DNA of 64,000 nucleotides from Sphingomonas sp. Leaf242 (GCF_001422045.1 NZ_LMLW01000009.1:62001-126000); one strand, 5' to 3'. Positions 35,600 through 44,848 are shown, counted from the stretch's first letter. Notes: a model not told the origin generated them from the letters alone. A program made the numbers and translations.

Positions 35600-36880
35600 A
35601 TGGCGATGGATCATGATGATGCGCTTTCCGCTCGACCCCAGCCCGATCCACGCCCGCGCTCCGCGGTCAGCGGCGGCGCAGGACTCTGCGGCCTGATCGG
35701 CATCTTCGTCTGGCTTGGGATCGCGCGCTGGTACGGATTGGATGGTCCCTATTCGGCGTTGGTCAACGTCGTTGCATGCGCGCTGCCGATGGTCGTCTGG
35801 TCGCTGCTGGTCGACAAGGTCCACCGCAACGCGAGCACGGGGATCGACTGGTCCGCGCCCAGACCCTTGCGCACGACGCTCGACACGAGCCTGACCAAGC
35901 TCGCGGGACTGTGGGCGACATGGGCCGCGATCGCGGTCATCTACGGGACCGTGCGATCATACTGGCAGGGCAATTTCGCGTTCGCGATGTGGTGTTTCAC
36001 GAACGCCGCGCCGATCCTGTTCGTCGTATCGATCCCCTATGTGCTCTGGATCGACCGCCATCTGATCGAACCGCGCGACGGCGCCTGGCACCTCGGCGGC
36101 TGGATGACCGGGCAGGCGGGTGTCGACCCCGAAGCGATCTACGGCCATCTCCGCGCTTGGGGGGTGAAGACGTTCTTCCTCGCCTTCATGCTGGCGATCG
36201 TCCCGCCGGGGTTCGCCAGCTTTGTGCGCGGCGACCTGCAGTCGGTGCTGCACGATCCCGTCGCGCTGGCGAACTGGCTGATCACCTTCATGTTCCTGAT
36301 CGACGTGGCGTTCGCGACGGTCGGCTATATCCTGACGTGCCGCCCGCTCGATTCGCACATCCGCAGTGCCAACCCGTTCGCCGCGGCGTGGATGGCAGCG
36401 CTGATGTGCTACCCGCCGTTCATCCTGATGAACGACGGCGGTCCGTTCGATTATCACCCGGGCACGTCGGATTGGGCGTACTGGTTCCAGGGGCATCCGG
36501 TGCTGCTCGCGTTGATCGGCGCGGTGCTGGTCGCGCTGACCGCGATCTATGCCTGGGCGACGATGGCGTTCGGCTTCCGCTTCTCCAACCTGACCAACCG
36601 CGGAATCCTGACGCACGGACCCTATGCGGTATCGCGGCATCCGGCGTATCTGTCGAAGAACCTGTTCTGGTGGATCTCGACGATCCCGATCCTGACCACC
36701 GGGAGCATCGTCGATGCGGCGAGGGCGACGCTGTTGCTGGCCGCGGTCGGCGGTGTGTATTTCTGGCGGGCGAAGACCGAGGAACGGCATCTGAAGCTCG
36801 ACCCGGACTATCGCGCCTATTTCGACTGGATGACGCGCAACGGCCTGGTGCCGCGGCTGTTCGCGAGGTTGCGCGGCTGA
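35600..36880 (+). CDS. Membrane methyltransferase-like protein (ICMT/PEMT fold)
   Basis: The 426-residue membrane protein has about nine hydrophobic segments. Its C-terminal 110 residues carry the isoprenylcysteine / phospholipid methyltransferase signature: GILTHGPYAVSRHPAYLSKN, then a helix, then EERHLKLDPDYRAYFDWM. The N-terminal 300 residues are additional membrane helices without a familiar motif. It could methylate a lipid or a membrane protein using S-adenosylmethionine. An ATG two codons in (35606) is an alternative start. Confidence 0.78.
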   Translation: MAMDHDDALSARPQPDPRPRSAVSGGAGLCGLIGIFVWLGIARWYGLDGPYSALVNVVACALPMVVWSLLVDKVHRNASTGIDWSAPRPLRTTLDTSLTKLAGLWATWAAIAVIYGTVRSYWQGNFAFAMWCFTNAAPILFVVSIPYVLWIDRHLIEPRDGAWHLGGWMTGQAGVDPEAIYGHLRAWGVKTFFLAFMLAIVPPGFASFVRGDLQSVLHDPVALANWLITFMFLIDVAFATVGYILTCRPLDSHIRSANPFAAAWMAALMCYPPFILMNDGGPFDYHPGTSDWAYWFQGHPVLLALIGAVLVALTAIYAWATMAFGFRFSNLTNRGILTHGPYAVSRHPAYLSKNLFWWISTIPILTTGSIVDAARATLLLAAVGGVYFWRAKTEERHLKLDPDYRAYFDWMTRNGLVPRLFARLRG

Positions 36881-36886
36881 TTCCCC

Positions 36887-36990
36887 TACCGTTCACGGGG
36901 GGGGGTAGGGGAGGGGCTGACCTCGCCATCGGCTGACACGTCCGCGGGCAAGCCCTCCCCCCGACCCCTCCCGCGAACGGGAGGGGAGCA
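36887..36990. repeat. Palindromic element, family IV
   Basis: CCCCTACCGTTCACGGGGGG ... CCCCTCCCGCGAACGGGAGG. It lies between the convergent methyltransferase-like gene and gshA, and contains a run of nine G. Confidence 0.8.
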
Positions 36991-36991
36991 G

Positions 36992-38380
36992 CTAGAAGCT
37001 CGATTCGTCGTACACCTTCGAAACGTCACCGCCCCAGACGCCGTGATACTTCTCCAGCAGCACTTCGGCGGGCACCTTGCCGCTCCGCACGATCTCTTGC
37101 AGCGGATCGAGAAAGCCGGTCTCGTTGTCGCCCGCGCGATTGAACCGCGCCCGGGCCGACAACCCGGCGCCTGCGATGTCCAGCACCTGTCGAGCGATAT
37201 CGCGCAGCTTCCCGCCACCCGCGATCGGCGCGTTCAGCCCGAGCTTCGGCACCGCATCGCGCAGAGCCTGGCGCTCGTCGATCGTCCAGTCCTTGACCAG
37301 ATCCCACGCCGCATCGAGCGCACCCTGATCGTACAGCAACCCGACCCAAAGGGCGGGCAGCGCACAGATCCGGTTCCACGGGCCACCATCCGCACCGCGC
37401 ATCTCGAGGAACGTCTTCAACCGCACCTCGGGGAATGCGGTCGACAGGTGGTCGGTCCAGTCGTCGAGCGTCGGCTTCTCGCCCCGCAGCACCGACAATT
37501 CGCCCTTCAGGAAGTCGCGGAACGAGAGGCCAGCGGCGTCGATATACTTGCCCTCGCGGTAGACGAAGTACATCGGCACATCGAGCGCATACTCGGCGTA
37601 GCGCTCGTAGCCGAAGCCATCCTCGAACACGAACGGCAGCATGCCGGTGCGGTGCGGATCGGTGTCGGACCAGATATGGCTGCGATACGACAGCATGCCG
37701 TTGGGCTTGCCTTCGGTGAACGGCGAGTTCGCGAACAGCGCCGTCGCGAGTGGCTGAAGCGCGAGCCCGACGCGGAATTTCTGCACCATGTCCGCCTCGG
37801 ACGCGTAGTCCAGGTTCACCTGGATCGTGCAGGTCCGCAGCATCATGTCGAGGCCCATGCTGCCGACGCGCGGCATGTGCCGCAGCATGATCGCATAGCG
37901 CCCCTTGGGCATCGTCGGCAGTTCGGCACGCGTCTTGTCCGGCCACATGCCGAGCCCGAGGAAGCCGATGCCGAGCTTCTCGCCCGCCGCCTTCACCTGT
38001 TCCAGATGACGCCCGGTCTCCGCGCAGGTCTCGTGCAGCGAATCGAGCGGAGCGCCCGACAGTTCGAACTGGCCTGCGGGCTCAAGGCTGATGCTGCCGT
38101 CGGGCCCCGACATGGCGATGGCGTTTTCAGTACCGTCGGGGCCGCGCTCCATGACCGGCTTCCAGCCATATTGCTCCAGCTCGCCGAGCAACGCGCGGAT
38201 GCCGCTCGGCTCGCCATAGGACGGGGCGTGGTGATCGCCGTTCGCATAGACGAACTTCTCGTGCTCGGTGCCGATCCGCCATGCGTCCTTCGGCTTCTCG
38301 CCGCCCGCGAAGCTGGCGATCAACTGGTCGCGCGACTCGATCGTCGGGCTGGTCTTTTTCGGAGCGGGAATCGTCGTCAT
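36992..38380 (-). CDS. gshA: Glutamate-cysteine ligase GshA
   Basis: GshA joins glutamate and cysteine, the first step of glutathione synthesis. The 462-residue enzyme is of the alphaproteobacterial/plant type, with WRIGTEHEKFVY, GQFELSGAPLDSLHETCAE, and the CTIQVNLDY and MRGADGGPWNRICALPALWV blocks. Length is normal. It follows rsmE on the same strand with an 85-bp gap and may share its transcript. A palindromic element abuts the stop codon. Confidence 0.95.
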   Translation of the reverse strand: MTTIPAPKKTSPTIESRDQLIASFAGGEKPKDAWRIGTEHEKFVYANGDHHAPSYGEPSGIRALLGELEQYGWKPVMERGPDGTENAIAMSGPDGSISLEPAGQFELSGAPLDSLHETCAETGRHLEQVKAAGEKLGIGFLGLGMWPDKTRAELPTMPKGRYAIMLRHMPRVGSMGLDMMLRTCTIQVNLDYASEADMVQKFRVGLALQPLATALFANSPFTEGKPNGMLSYRSHIWSDTDPHRTGMLPFVFEDGFGYERYAEYALDVPMYFVYREGKYIDAAGLSFRDFLKGELSVLRGEKPTLDDWTDHLSTAFPEVRLKTFLEMRGADGGPWNRICALPALWVGLLYDQGALDAAWDLVKDWTIDERQALRDAVPKLGLNAPIAGGGKLRDIARQVLDIAGAGLSARARFNRAGDNETGFLDPLQEIVRSGKVPAEVLLEKYHGVWGGDVSKVYDESSF

Positions 38381-38465
38381 CGCCGCGCCTTACGCGCCGA
38401 TGAACGAGGGTGCTAGAGGGTATCCGGACCAATCGGTAGCAATGTCTTCGTGGCGGTCGGGACGC

Positions 38466-39206
38466 CTACCAGTCGCCCGCCGCTGCCATCCACAACGCAA
38501 CGGCCGCGCCCGCCGCGGTTTCCGCGCGGAGGACACGCGGCCCCAGCCCGATCCCGACCGCATTCGGATGCGCGCGGATCGCCTCGCGCTCGTCCGCATC
38601 GAAACCGCCCTCGGGCCCAATCAGGATCGCCGCCGGTCCCGGTCGCGCCCGCATCGCTTCCAACGCCGGCACGCCGCCGGTCTCGTCGGCAAAGAACAGC
38701 GCGCGATCTTCGGGCCAGTCGCGCAGCAATGCAGCCAGCTTCACCGGCTCGGCCACCTCGGGCAGCGCGGTGCGCCCGCATTGCTCCGCTGCCTCGATCA
38801 TCTGCGTGCGCAGGCGTTCGGTATTGGGCTTGTCGACGATCGTCCGCCGCGTGACCACCGGGACCAGCCGCGCGACGCCCAGCTCGCACGCCTTCTCCGC
38901 CATCCAGTCGACCCGGCCCTTCTTGAGCGGCGCGGCGCACAGCCACAGATCGGGCACGTCCTCGCGCGGCCGCAGCAATTCGGTGACGTCGAGCACCAAG
39001 TCGCGCTTGCCCACACTCGACGCCACCCCGACCCACTCTCCGGTCCGATCGTCGAACAGCTTCACCGGATCGCCGATCTTCATCCGCATTACTCCGACGA
39101 GATAATGCGCCGCCGGCCCATCGACGTGAAGCGGACCGGATGCGAGCGGCGTATCGACGAAGAGGCGCGGCGTGGATTGCGGCGGCCAGGCTGGGGTTGC
39201 AGGCAT
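38466..39206 (-). CDS. rsmE: 16S rRNA m3U1498 methyltransferase RsmE
   Basis: RsmE methylates U1498 in 16S rRNA. The 246-residue SPOUT enzyme has the N-terminal PUA-like part (RLFVDTPLASGPLHVDGPAA), KGRVDWMAEKACELGV, and the knotted cofactor site IGPEGGFDADE with GLGPRVLRAETAA. It is upstream of gshA on the same strand. The upstream gap contains a long inverted repeat. Confidence 0.95.
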   Translation of the reverse strand: MPATPAWPPQSTPRLFVDTPLASGPLHVDGPAAHYLVGVMRMKIGDPVKLFDDRTGEWVGVASSVGKRDLVLDVTELLRPREDVPDLWLCAAPLKKGRVDWMAEKACELGVARLVPVVTRRTIVDKPNTERLRTQMIEAAEQCGRTALPEVAEPVKLAALLRDWPEDRALFFADETGGVPALEAMRARPGPAAILIGPEGGFDADEREAIRAHPNAVGIGLGPRVLRAETAAGAAVALWMAAAGDW

Positions 39207-39221
39207 GAGAACGACTGTAGC

Positions 39222-39417
39222 AAATCCTCCCCGGCACGGGGAGGGGGACCAGCGCAGCTGGTGGAGGGGGGCTTCCGCACGCGGTACACTCGCGTTTCAT
39301 CACTCCGCCCGGGCATTCGCGCAGTGCACTTTCACCGCCAGCAATACGCACGCGGCGATCCCCCTCCACCCTTCGCTTAAGGCGAACGGTCCCCCTCCCC
39401 GTGCTGGGGAGGATTTG
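39222..39417. repeat. Long inverted repeat, about 196 bp
   Basis: Outer arms AAATCCTCCCCGGCACGGGG and CCCCGTGCTGGGGAGGATTT, inner blocks GGTGGAGGGGG / CCCCCTCCACC, and a loop of nearly 100 nt. It occurs once in this window and lies upstream of rsmE. Confidence 0.9.
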
Positions 39418-39443
39418 AGGACGCGCCTTTGGGGAAGAGGCGT

Positions 39444-39605
39444 TCAGCGTCTCCGCCGCGCCCACATTTTTCGTGCGACCACGTACGCCAGGACCAAGAC
39501 CACCACACCAAGAATCAACACCCCCGCGACTGCCCCGGCGACCCGGAAGATCCCCCAGAACAGCGCTTCGACGAAGCGGCCGACCGCGACCGAAAGGCCG
39601 ATCAT
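39444..39605 (-). CDS. 53-residue single-pass membrane protein
   Basis: A short frame divergent from ubiA encodes IGLSVAVGRFVEALFWGIFR, then a strongly hydrophobic helix VAGAVAGVLILGVVVLVLAY, then a basic end (VARKMWARRRR). The helix followed by positive residues is typical of a small inner-membrane protein. A GGA lies about 9 nt upstream of the ATG. No named family was recognised; the coding call rests on composition and the lack of any competing gene. Confidence 0.55.
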   Translation of the reverse strand: MIGLSVAVGRFVEALFWGIFRVAGAVAGVLILGVVVLVLAYVVARKMWARRRR

Positions 39606-39688
39606 GCGAGAGGGTCCGAACGCGCCACTCCTTAGACCCTAGCCGGTGAAGGCTTGCGCGCCAAACCCCGTCTTCCTACGCCTCCGCA

Positions 39689-40630
39689 ATGCAGACCGAG
39701 CCGAGCCACGCGGAAATCGTCCCCGACAGCGAGCATAAGGGCTTGGTCGGCCGCCTCCCGCCTACCCTCCGCGGCTTGGCCCTCCTCGCCCGCTTCGATC
39801 GCCCGATCGGCTGGTGGCTGCTGTTCTGGCCCGGTGCCTGGGGCGTCGCACTCGCCGGTGGCGCGGTTGAGCGCTGGGACATGATCCTGTGGCTCCTCCT
39901 CGGCAGCATCGCGATGCGCGGCGCGGGGTGCGTGTTCAACGACATCATCGACCGCGACCTCGACGCGCAGGTCTCCCGCACCCGCGCCCGCCCCATCCCG
40001 AGCGGGCTCGTGTCGATCACGCTTGCATGGGTCTGGCTCGTCGCGCTCTGCCTGATCGGGTTCGTCGTCCTCCTGCAACTCACCTTCTTCGCCGCGATCG
40101 TCGCGCTCGCGAGCCTCGCCCCCGTCGCCGCCTATCCCTTCATGAAGCGCATCACCTGGTGGCCGCAGGCGTGGCTCGGCATCGTCTTCTCCTGGGCGCT
40201 GCTGGTCGGCTGGAGCGACATCGCCGGCGCGCTCGATACGCCGATGTGGCTGCTCTACGCCGGCTCGATCGCGTGGGTGATCGGCTACGACACGATCTAC
40301 GCGCTGCAGGACCGCGAGGACGACGCGATGATCGGCGTCCGCTCGTCCGCGCTCCGCATGGGCGCGCATGTGAAGGCCGGCGTCGGCATCTTCTACGTCG
40401 CCGCCGTCGCTTTATGGGCCGCAGCGTTCTGGCAAGTCCGCCCCGACCCGCTCGCGATCGCCGCGCTCGTCCCCGTCGCGCTCCACCTCGCATGGCAGGT
40501 CGTCACGCTCAAACCCGATACGCACGAGGGCGCCGGCACCGCCGCGCTCGCTCGGTTCCGCGCGAACCGTTTCGCCGGACTGCTCATGTTCCTCGCCTGC
40601 GTGGTTGTCGGCACGAGCCTGCATCCCTAA
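39689..40630 (+). CDS. ubiA: 4-hydroxybenzoate octaprenyltransferase UbiA
   Basis: UbiA attaches the polyprenyl tail to 4-hydroxybenzoate in ubiquinone synthesis. The 313-residue membrane protein has about eight helices, the first Asp-rich motif NDIIDRDLDAQVSRTRARPI and the second YALQDREDDAMIGVRSSA, which together bind the prenyl diphosphate through magnesium. Divergent from the small membrane gene and 9 bp upstream of pmbA. Confidence 0.95.
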   Translation: MQTEPSHAEIVPDSEHKGLVGRLPPTLRGLALLARFDRPIGWWLLFWPGAWGVALAGGAVERWDMILWLLLGSIAMRGAGCVFNDIIDRDLDAQVSRTRARPIPSGLVSITLAWVWLVALCLIGFVVLLQLTFFAAIVALASLAPVAAYPFMKRITWWPQAWLGIVFSWALLVGWSDIAGALDTPMWLLYAGSIAWVIGYDTIYALQDREDDAMIGVRSSALRMGAHVKAGVGIFYVAAVALWAAAFWQVRPDPLAIAALVPVALHLAWQVVTLKPDTHEGAGTAALARFRANRFAGLLMFLACVVVGTSLHP

Positions 40631-40639
40631 CTCGCTGAT

Positions 40640-41986
40640 ATGCTGACCCCAGACCAAGCCCGCGACCGCGCCCACGACATCGTCCAGCGCGCGACGGCGG
40701 CGGGCGCCGACGCCGCCGACGCGGTCTTCGCCGCCGACGCAGCGCTCGACGTGTCGATCCGCCTCGGCAAGCTCGAGGATATCGGCCGCTCCGAAAGCGA
40801 GGATCTCGGCCTGCGCGTGTTCGTCGGCCAGCGTTCCGCGAGCGTCTCCACCTCCGACCTCTCGACCGCCGCGATGGACGCGCTGGTCGAACGCGCGGTC
40901 GCGATGGCGCGCGAGGCACCCGAGGACCCGTGGGCAGGTCTGGCCCCCGCCGACCGCCTCCTCCACGGCATCATACCCATGCTCGGCCTCGACGATGGCG
41001 GCGAAGCCAGCCCCGAGCAACTCCGCGATGCCGCACTCGAAGCCGAAGACGCCGCCCGCGCCGTCCCCGGCGTCTCGAACAGCGAAGGCGGCGGCGCCAG
41101 CGCCTCGCGCAGTGTCTGGGCTTTGGCCACCAGCCACGGATTCGCCGGCGCCTATGCCGCGACCGGCTACGGCGTCTCGGCTAGCGTCCTTGCGGGTGAA
41201 GGCGGCGGCATGCAGCGCGACTACGCGCACAGCAGCGCCCGCCTCCGCGCGCACCTCGAATCGCCCGAAGCGATCGGCCGCCGCGCCGGCGAACAGGCGG
41301 TCGCGCGGCTCAACCCCGGCCGCCTCGTGAGTGGCGCCACCACGATCGTCTACGATCGTCGCGTCGGCGGATCGCTGGTCGGCCACATGCTCGGCGCAAT
41401 CTCCGGCCAGGCGATCACGCGAAAGACCAGCTTCCTGCTCGACTCGCTCGGCAGCCAGGTGTTCGCGCATGGCATCACGATCCGCGACGATCCGCACCGC
41501 CCACACGGCCTGCGCTCGCGCCCGTTCGACGGCGAAGGCCTGCCCGTCTCGCCGAGCGACATCATCGAGGAGGGCATGCTCGAACGCTGGCTGCTCGACT
41601 CCGCCTCGGCGCGCCAACTTGGCCTCGAACCGACCGGCCATGCCGCGCGCGGCGTTGGCGGCGGGCCGGGCGTGTCGACCAGCAATGTGTTCATGGAGCC
41701 GGGCCATGTGCCGCTCGAAACGTTGATCGCCGATATCGAATCGGGCGTCTACGTCACCGAACTGATGGGCGGCGGCGCAAACGGCGTGACCGGCGATTAC
41801 AGCCGTGGCGCGGCGGGTTTCCGGATCGAGAACGGCCAGATCACCACGCCGGTCGCCGAGTTCACGATCGCGGGCAACGTCAAGGACATGTTCCTCGCGA
41901 TGACCCCCGCCAACGACCTCGAGTTCCGCTACGGCGTCAACGTGCCGACCCTCCGCGTGGAGGGCATGACGGTGGCGAGTGGCTGA
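40640..41986 (+). CDS. pmbA: TldD/PmbA-family metalloprotease component (PmbA/TldE)
   Basis: PmbA (TldE) forms a protease with TldD that trims unfolded peptides and modified-peptide precursors. The 448-residue protein has the family pattern: GRSESEDLGLRVFVGQRSAS near the N-terminus, RSRPFDGEGLPVSP and GPGVSTSNVFMEPG in the middle, and the end NDLEFRYGVNVPTLRVEGMT. The zinc-binding HExxxH of TldD is absent, which identifies the E subunit. tldD is not in this window. Confidence 0.92.
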   Translation: MLTPDQARDRAHDIVQRATAAGADAADAVFAADAALDVSIRLGKLEDIGRSESEDLGLRVFVGQRSASVSTSDLSTAAMDALVERAVAMAREAPEDPWAGLAPADRLLHGIIPMLGLDDGGEASPEQLRDAALEAEDAARAVPGVSNSEGGGASASRSVWALATSHGFAGAYAATGYGVSASVLAGEGGGMQRDYAHSSARLRAHLESPEAIGRRAGEQAVARLNPGRLVSGATTIVYDRRVGGSLVGHMLGAISGQAITRKTSFLLDSLGSQVFAHGITIRDDPHRPHGLRSRPFDGEGLPVSPSDIIEEGMLERWLLDSASARQLGLEPTGHAARGVGGGPGVSTSNVFMEPGHVPLETLIADIESGVYVTELMGGGANGVTGDYSRGAAGFRIENGQITTPVAEFTIAGNVKDMFLAMTPANDLEFRYGVNVPTLRVEGMTVASG

Positions 41987-42806
41987 GCGGTTCCCCAGTT
42001 CTGGGCGATACCCGGAGCGGTCGTCGGCATGGCTGCGCGCAATGGCGGATGCGGTAGCCGAGATCGCCGCGGAGGCGGGCGCGATGGCGCTCGACCGCTT
42101 CGACACCGATTTCCAGCGCTGGGAAAAGACCCCCGGCAGCCCGGTTTGCGAACTCGACATCGCGATCGACCGGATGCTCAAGGCGCGGCTGTCGACGTTG
42201 CTCCCCGAGGCCGGCTGGCTGTCCGAGGAAACCGCCGACAACGCCGACCGCCTCGCCCACGACCTGCTCTGGGTGGTCGACCCGATCGACGGTACGCGTG
42301 ACTATATCCGCGCTAGGCCCGGCTGGTGCGTCTCGGTCGCCTTGGTCGACCGTGGCCGCCCGGTAATCGGTATTCTAGAAGCAACGTCGCGCGACGAACG
42401 CTGGCATGCGGTGGCCGGGCAGGGCGCCACCCGCAACGGCGTACCGCTAAAGACCGGCGACCGCACTGATTTTCCCGGCAGCCGCACGCCCGTTGATGCC
42501 CTCCCCAAAGCCGACCGCGACCTCGTCATGGTCCACAAACCCAATTCGATCGCCCTACGCATAGCGATGGTCGCCGCCGACGAAGCCGACCTCGTCGCCA
42601 CGCTCCGCTGGGGCAACGAATGGGACATCGCCGCCGCGGTCCTCGTTGCGAGCGAAGCCGGTGCGACGGTCAGCGATGCGCTGGGCGCTCCGCTCGTCTT
42701 CAACAAACCACGCCCGCAGGCGTTCGGCGTATTGACGAGCGTGGCGGGCATCCACGCCGCAGCCGTAGAACGGCTTGCCGATCGCGCTCGCGTACAGTTG
42801 CAGTAG
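41979..42806 (+). CDS. Inositol monophosphatase-family protein (CysQ-like)
   Basis: The 275-residue enzyme has the metal-binding motifs of the lithium-sensitive phosphatase family: LSEETADN, WVVDPIDGTRDYI, and GNEWDIAAAVLVASEAGA. It could act on 3'-phosphoadenosine 5'-phosphate (CysQ), inositol phosphate or histidinol phosphate; sequence alone does not decide. The GTG at 41979 overlaps the pmbA stop, and an ATG at 42042 would shorten it by 21 residues. Same operon as ubiA and pmbA. Confidence 0.87.
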   Translation: MAERFPSSGRYPERSSAWLRAMADAVAEIAAEAGAMALDRFDTDFQRWEKTPGSPVCELDIAIDRMLKARLSTLLPEAGWLSEETADNADRLAHDLLWVVDPIDGTRDYIRARPGWCVSVALVDRGRPVIGILEATSRDERWHAVAGQGATRNGVPLKTGDRTDFPGSRTPVDALPKADRDLVMVHKPNSIALRIAMVAADEADLVATLRWGNEWDIAAAVLVASEAGATVSDALGAPLVFNKPRPQAFGVLTSVAGIHAAAVERLADRARVQLQ

Positions 42807-42884
42807 AGACTGCTCGGCCCCCGGGCTGGCTGACCAACAAGGTTCGAAATCGGCCCAATGTCGTTACCGCGAGGGAACGGCCGG

Positions 42885-42913
42885 TTGACGCCACGTCGAT
42901 GTATGCGTCTTAT
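42885..42913 (+). promoter_or_regulatory. Putative sigma-70 promoter
   Basis: TTGACG, 17-nt spacer, TCTTAT, about 48 bp upstream of the exported-protein gene at 42961. Five of six and four of six matches to consensus. Confidence 0.45.
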
Positions 42914-42960
42914 CTTGTGTTGTGGTCCTCTGATAACCGGAGCGGCGGCGGAGAGAAGAT

Positions 42961-43833
42961 ATGTCCTTGTCCGTGTCGATCGCGATTCTGCTCCAGGCGA
43001 TAGCGCCTCAAGCTGCGACCGAACCGGCTCCGGTCAAGCCGGACATCGTCGTCGAGGCGCGCAATGAGGCGGTCATCCGCGATTTCGTCAAGCGTCTGGC
43101 GGATCCCATGCCGACCCACCAGTTGCCGCGGTGGGATCGGCAAATCTGTACGGGGGTCATCGGCCTCGATGCCGCGCAGGCGCAGATGATGAATGACCGG
43201 ATCGCGCAGGTCGCCAATTCGGTCCATCTTCGAAGTGGCAAGCCAGGGTGCTCGCCGACGATCCTGATCGTGGTGTCGCCGCAGGCGGACGCGGTCGCCA
43301 AAAGGGTGGCCGACAAATATCCGATCACCCTGCGCAGGGAGGGATCGGCGCGTCTCGACCGTTTCCGTCAGCCAAAGCAGCCGGTCCGGTGGATCGGCAC
43401 GACATACGAGGGTGCGGCGACAAATGCGTCGTCGGCGTTGAATGGATATTTCAAGGATGGGGCGATGCCATCCGCTGCTTCATCGGGTTTTACAGGCAGC
43501 GCGACACGGATCAACGAGATCACGCGCGGTATCGTGTCGTCCATGCTGGTGATTGTCGATCCTGCGCAGATAGGATCGGTCAAGCTGGATGCCCTGTCCG
43601 ACTATGTGGCAATGGTGGCGCTCGCCCGACCGGCGCTCGGACGTCCCGCGCCGACGACATCGATCCTGTCGCTGTTCGCAGATGCGACCGTCGCGCCGAC
43701 GAGTATCACGCGTTTCGATCAGGACTATCTAAGCGGTCTATACACCACATCGCCCAATCATGACGCGTTGTGGCAGGCTTCGAGTATCGCGAGGAGCATG
43801 AAAACGACGAAAAAACAGGATGAACCGAAATAG
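42961..43833 (+). CDS. Exported protein of unknown function
   Basis: The 290-residue protein has a short N-terminal hydrophobic stretch (SLSVSIAILLQAIAPQAA) that is a plausible signal peptide. It then has DIVVEARNEAVIRDFVKRLA and RWDRQICTGVIGLDAAQAQM with a conserved-looking Cys, and a second Cys in KPGCSPTILIVV. I have the impression of a family found in sphingomonads but know of no function. GGAGAGA precedes the ATG at 6 nt, and a promoter-like sequence lies upstream. Base composition is a little lower in GC than its neighbours. Confidence 0.75.
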   Translation: MSLSVSIAILLQAIAPQAATEPAPVKPDIVVEARNEAVIRDFVKRLADPMPTHQLPRWDRQICTGVIGLDAAQAQMMNDRIAQVANSVHLRSGKPGCSPTILIVVSPQADAVAKRVADKYPITLRREGSARLDRFRQPKQPVRWIGTTYEGAATNASSALNGYFKDGAMPSAASSGFTGSATRINEITRGIVSSMLVIVDPAQIGSVKLDALSDYVAMVALARPALGRPAPTTSILSLFADATVAPTSITRFDQDYLSGLYTTSPNHDALWQASSIARSMKTTKKQDEPK

Positions 43834-43951
43834 CCTGCGCTGATGAGGCGATTATCTTGCTGCGCATTCGCCCCTGCACGCGAACTTCAAGAATCAGCCT
43901 AATGTTGCAGGCTCGGTCTGCCCGACCACGCGGTTTCCTCTTCGATCGAAA

Positions 43952-44131
43952 TTATGTCGGCGTCCCGGATACGCGCTTGCCCTTCGTCCTGCTGGTCAGG
44001 TGGAAGTGCAGGCACCGGTCGCAGCGATAGACCCGGAGTGGCACGCGTCCGGCCTTCGCCACCACGAGCGCATCGGCTTCTAAGGCGAAGCGTGCCTTTC
44101 GGCGGCAGACGCTGAGCCGAGTGCGCTTCAC
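43952..44131 (-). CDS. 59-residue zinc-ribbon-like protein
   Basis: The frame starts with GTG 4 bp after the stop of the TelA-associated membrane gene, with AAGGAG 7 nt before it, and ends in TAA. The protein begins KRTRLSVCRRKARFALEADA and continues VYRCDRCLHFHLTSRTKGKR. One CxxC with nearby His residues and an earlier Cys suggests a single zinc site, and the high Lys/Arg content suggests nucleic acid or ribosome contact. Small proteins of this kind are known from sphingomonads, but no function is known to me. Confidence 0.7.
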   Translation of the reverse strand: MKRTRLSVCRRKARFALEADALVVAKAGRVPLRVYRCDRCLHFHLTSRTKGKRVSGTPT

Positions 44132-44135
44132 CGCC

Positions 44136-44843
44136 TCACTCCTTGTACTTCATCTCCAGGAAGCGACCGCGGGTCGATAGATTGTCGAGGTCGCTTTGCG
44201 CGAAGCGGGCGGTCATCTCGCCGATTTCCTGTTCAATCAGCTTCAGCCCGTCGACCAGCTCGGCGTCGGGTGAGCGACCGTTGCGCGGGGTGGTGCGGAG
44301 CGACGCTGGCACCTTCTCGTAATCCTTGACGAAGGCGGGGAGTTGCTCGCCGATCAGTTTCCGCACGTCGACCGCTTCCTGCGTGTTCGCGTCGAGCGTT
44401 GCCAATTGCGGGGTCAGCGTTTCGAGGCGCAGGCCGATCCGATCGACCAGCGTCATCGCCGGTGCGGGGAGGGCGGGGCGTTGCGCCTCCAGCCAGCGTT
44501 CGGTCTGTGCGGGGAGCGCGCGGATGTCGACTGCGGCGAGACGCTCGGGGGTCGGCGCGCGCTCCGCCGGCCAGATCGCGAACAAGACGGTAGCGGCGAC
44601 CAGCAGCGCCATCACCAGCATCGCGCCGCCGATCCCGAGCGGGACGATCCAGCCGATCACCATCGCCGCAATCAGGATCGACACGTCGGCGACCGCGATC
44701 CGGGTCAGCCGCTTGCCGATCGCCTGCGTCTGCCGTGCTCGTCCCCGGGACGGCGAGCGTGCGATGACGGCGCCCGTCCGGTCGTCGGAAATGCGCGACC
44801 AGGAGGCGCGGGCGCTGGCGATGGCGTCGTCGACTTCGCTCAC
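44136..44843 (-). CDS. TelA-associated membrane protein (XpaC-like position)
   Basis: The 235-residue protein has a basic N-terminal region, two adjacent hydrophobic segments (VSILIAAMVIGWIVPLGIG and AMLVMALLVAATVLFAIW), and a long helical C-terminal part (SPDAELVDGLKLIEQEIGEM) ending MKYKE. It lies 5 bp after the TelA-like gene. In Bacillus and others, TelA-family genes are paired with an XpaC membrane protein; this gene holds that position and general design, but sequence similarity is not obvious by eye. Confidence 0.75.
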   Translation of the reverse strand: MSEVDDAIASARASWSRISDDRTGAVIARSPSRGRARQTQAIGKRLTRIAVADVSILIAAMVIGWIVPLGIGGAMLVMALLVAATVLFAIWPAERAPTPERLAAVDIRALPAQTERWLEAQRPALPAPAMTLVDRIGLRLETLTPQLATLDANTQEAVDVRKLIGEQLPAFVKDYEKVPASLRTTPRNGRSPDAELVDGLKLIEQEIGEMTARFAQSDLDNLSTRGRFLEMKYKE

Positions 44844-44848
44844 GAGGG

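Noticed and set aside
35511..35696. 61-codon plus-strand frame before the methyltransferase-like gene
   Set aside because: It overlaps the better-supported gene starting at 35600 in another frame and has no protein-like features beyond a possible start.
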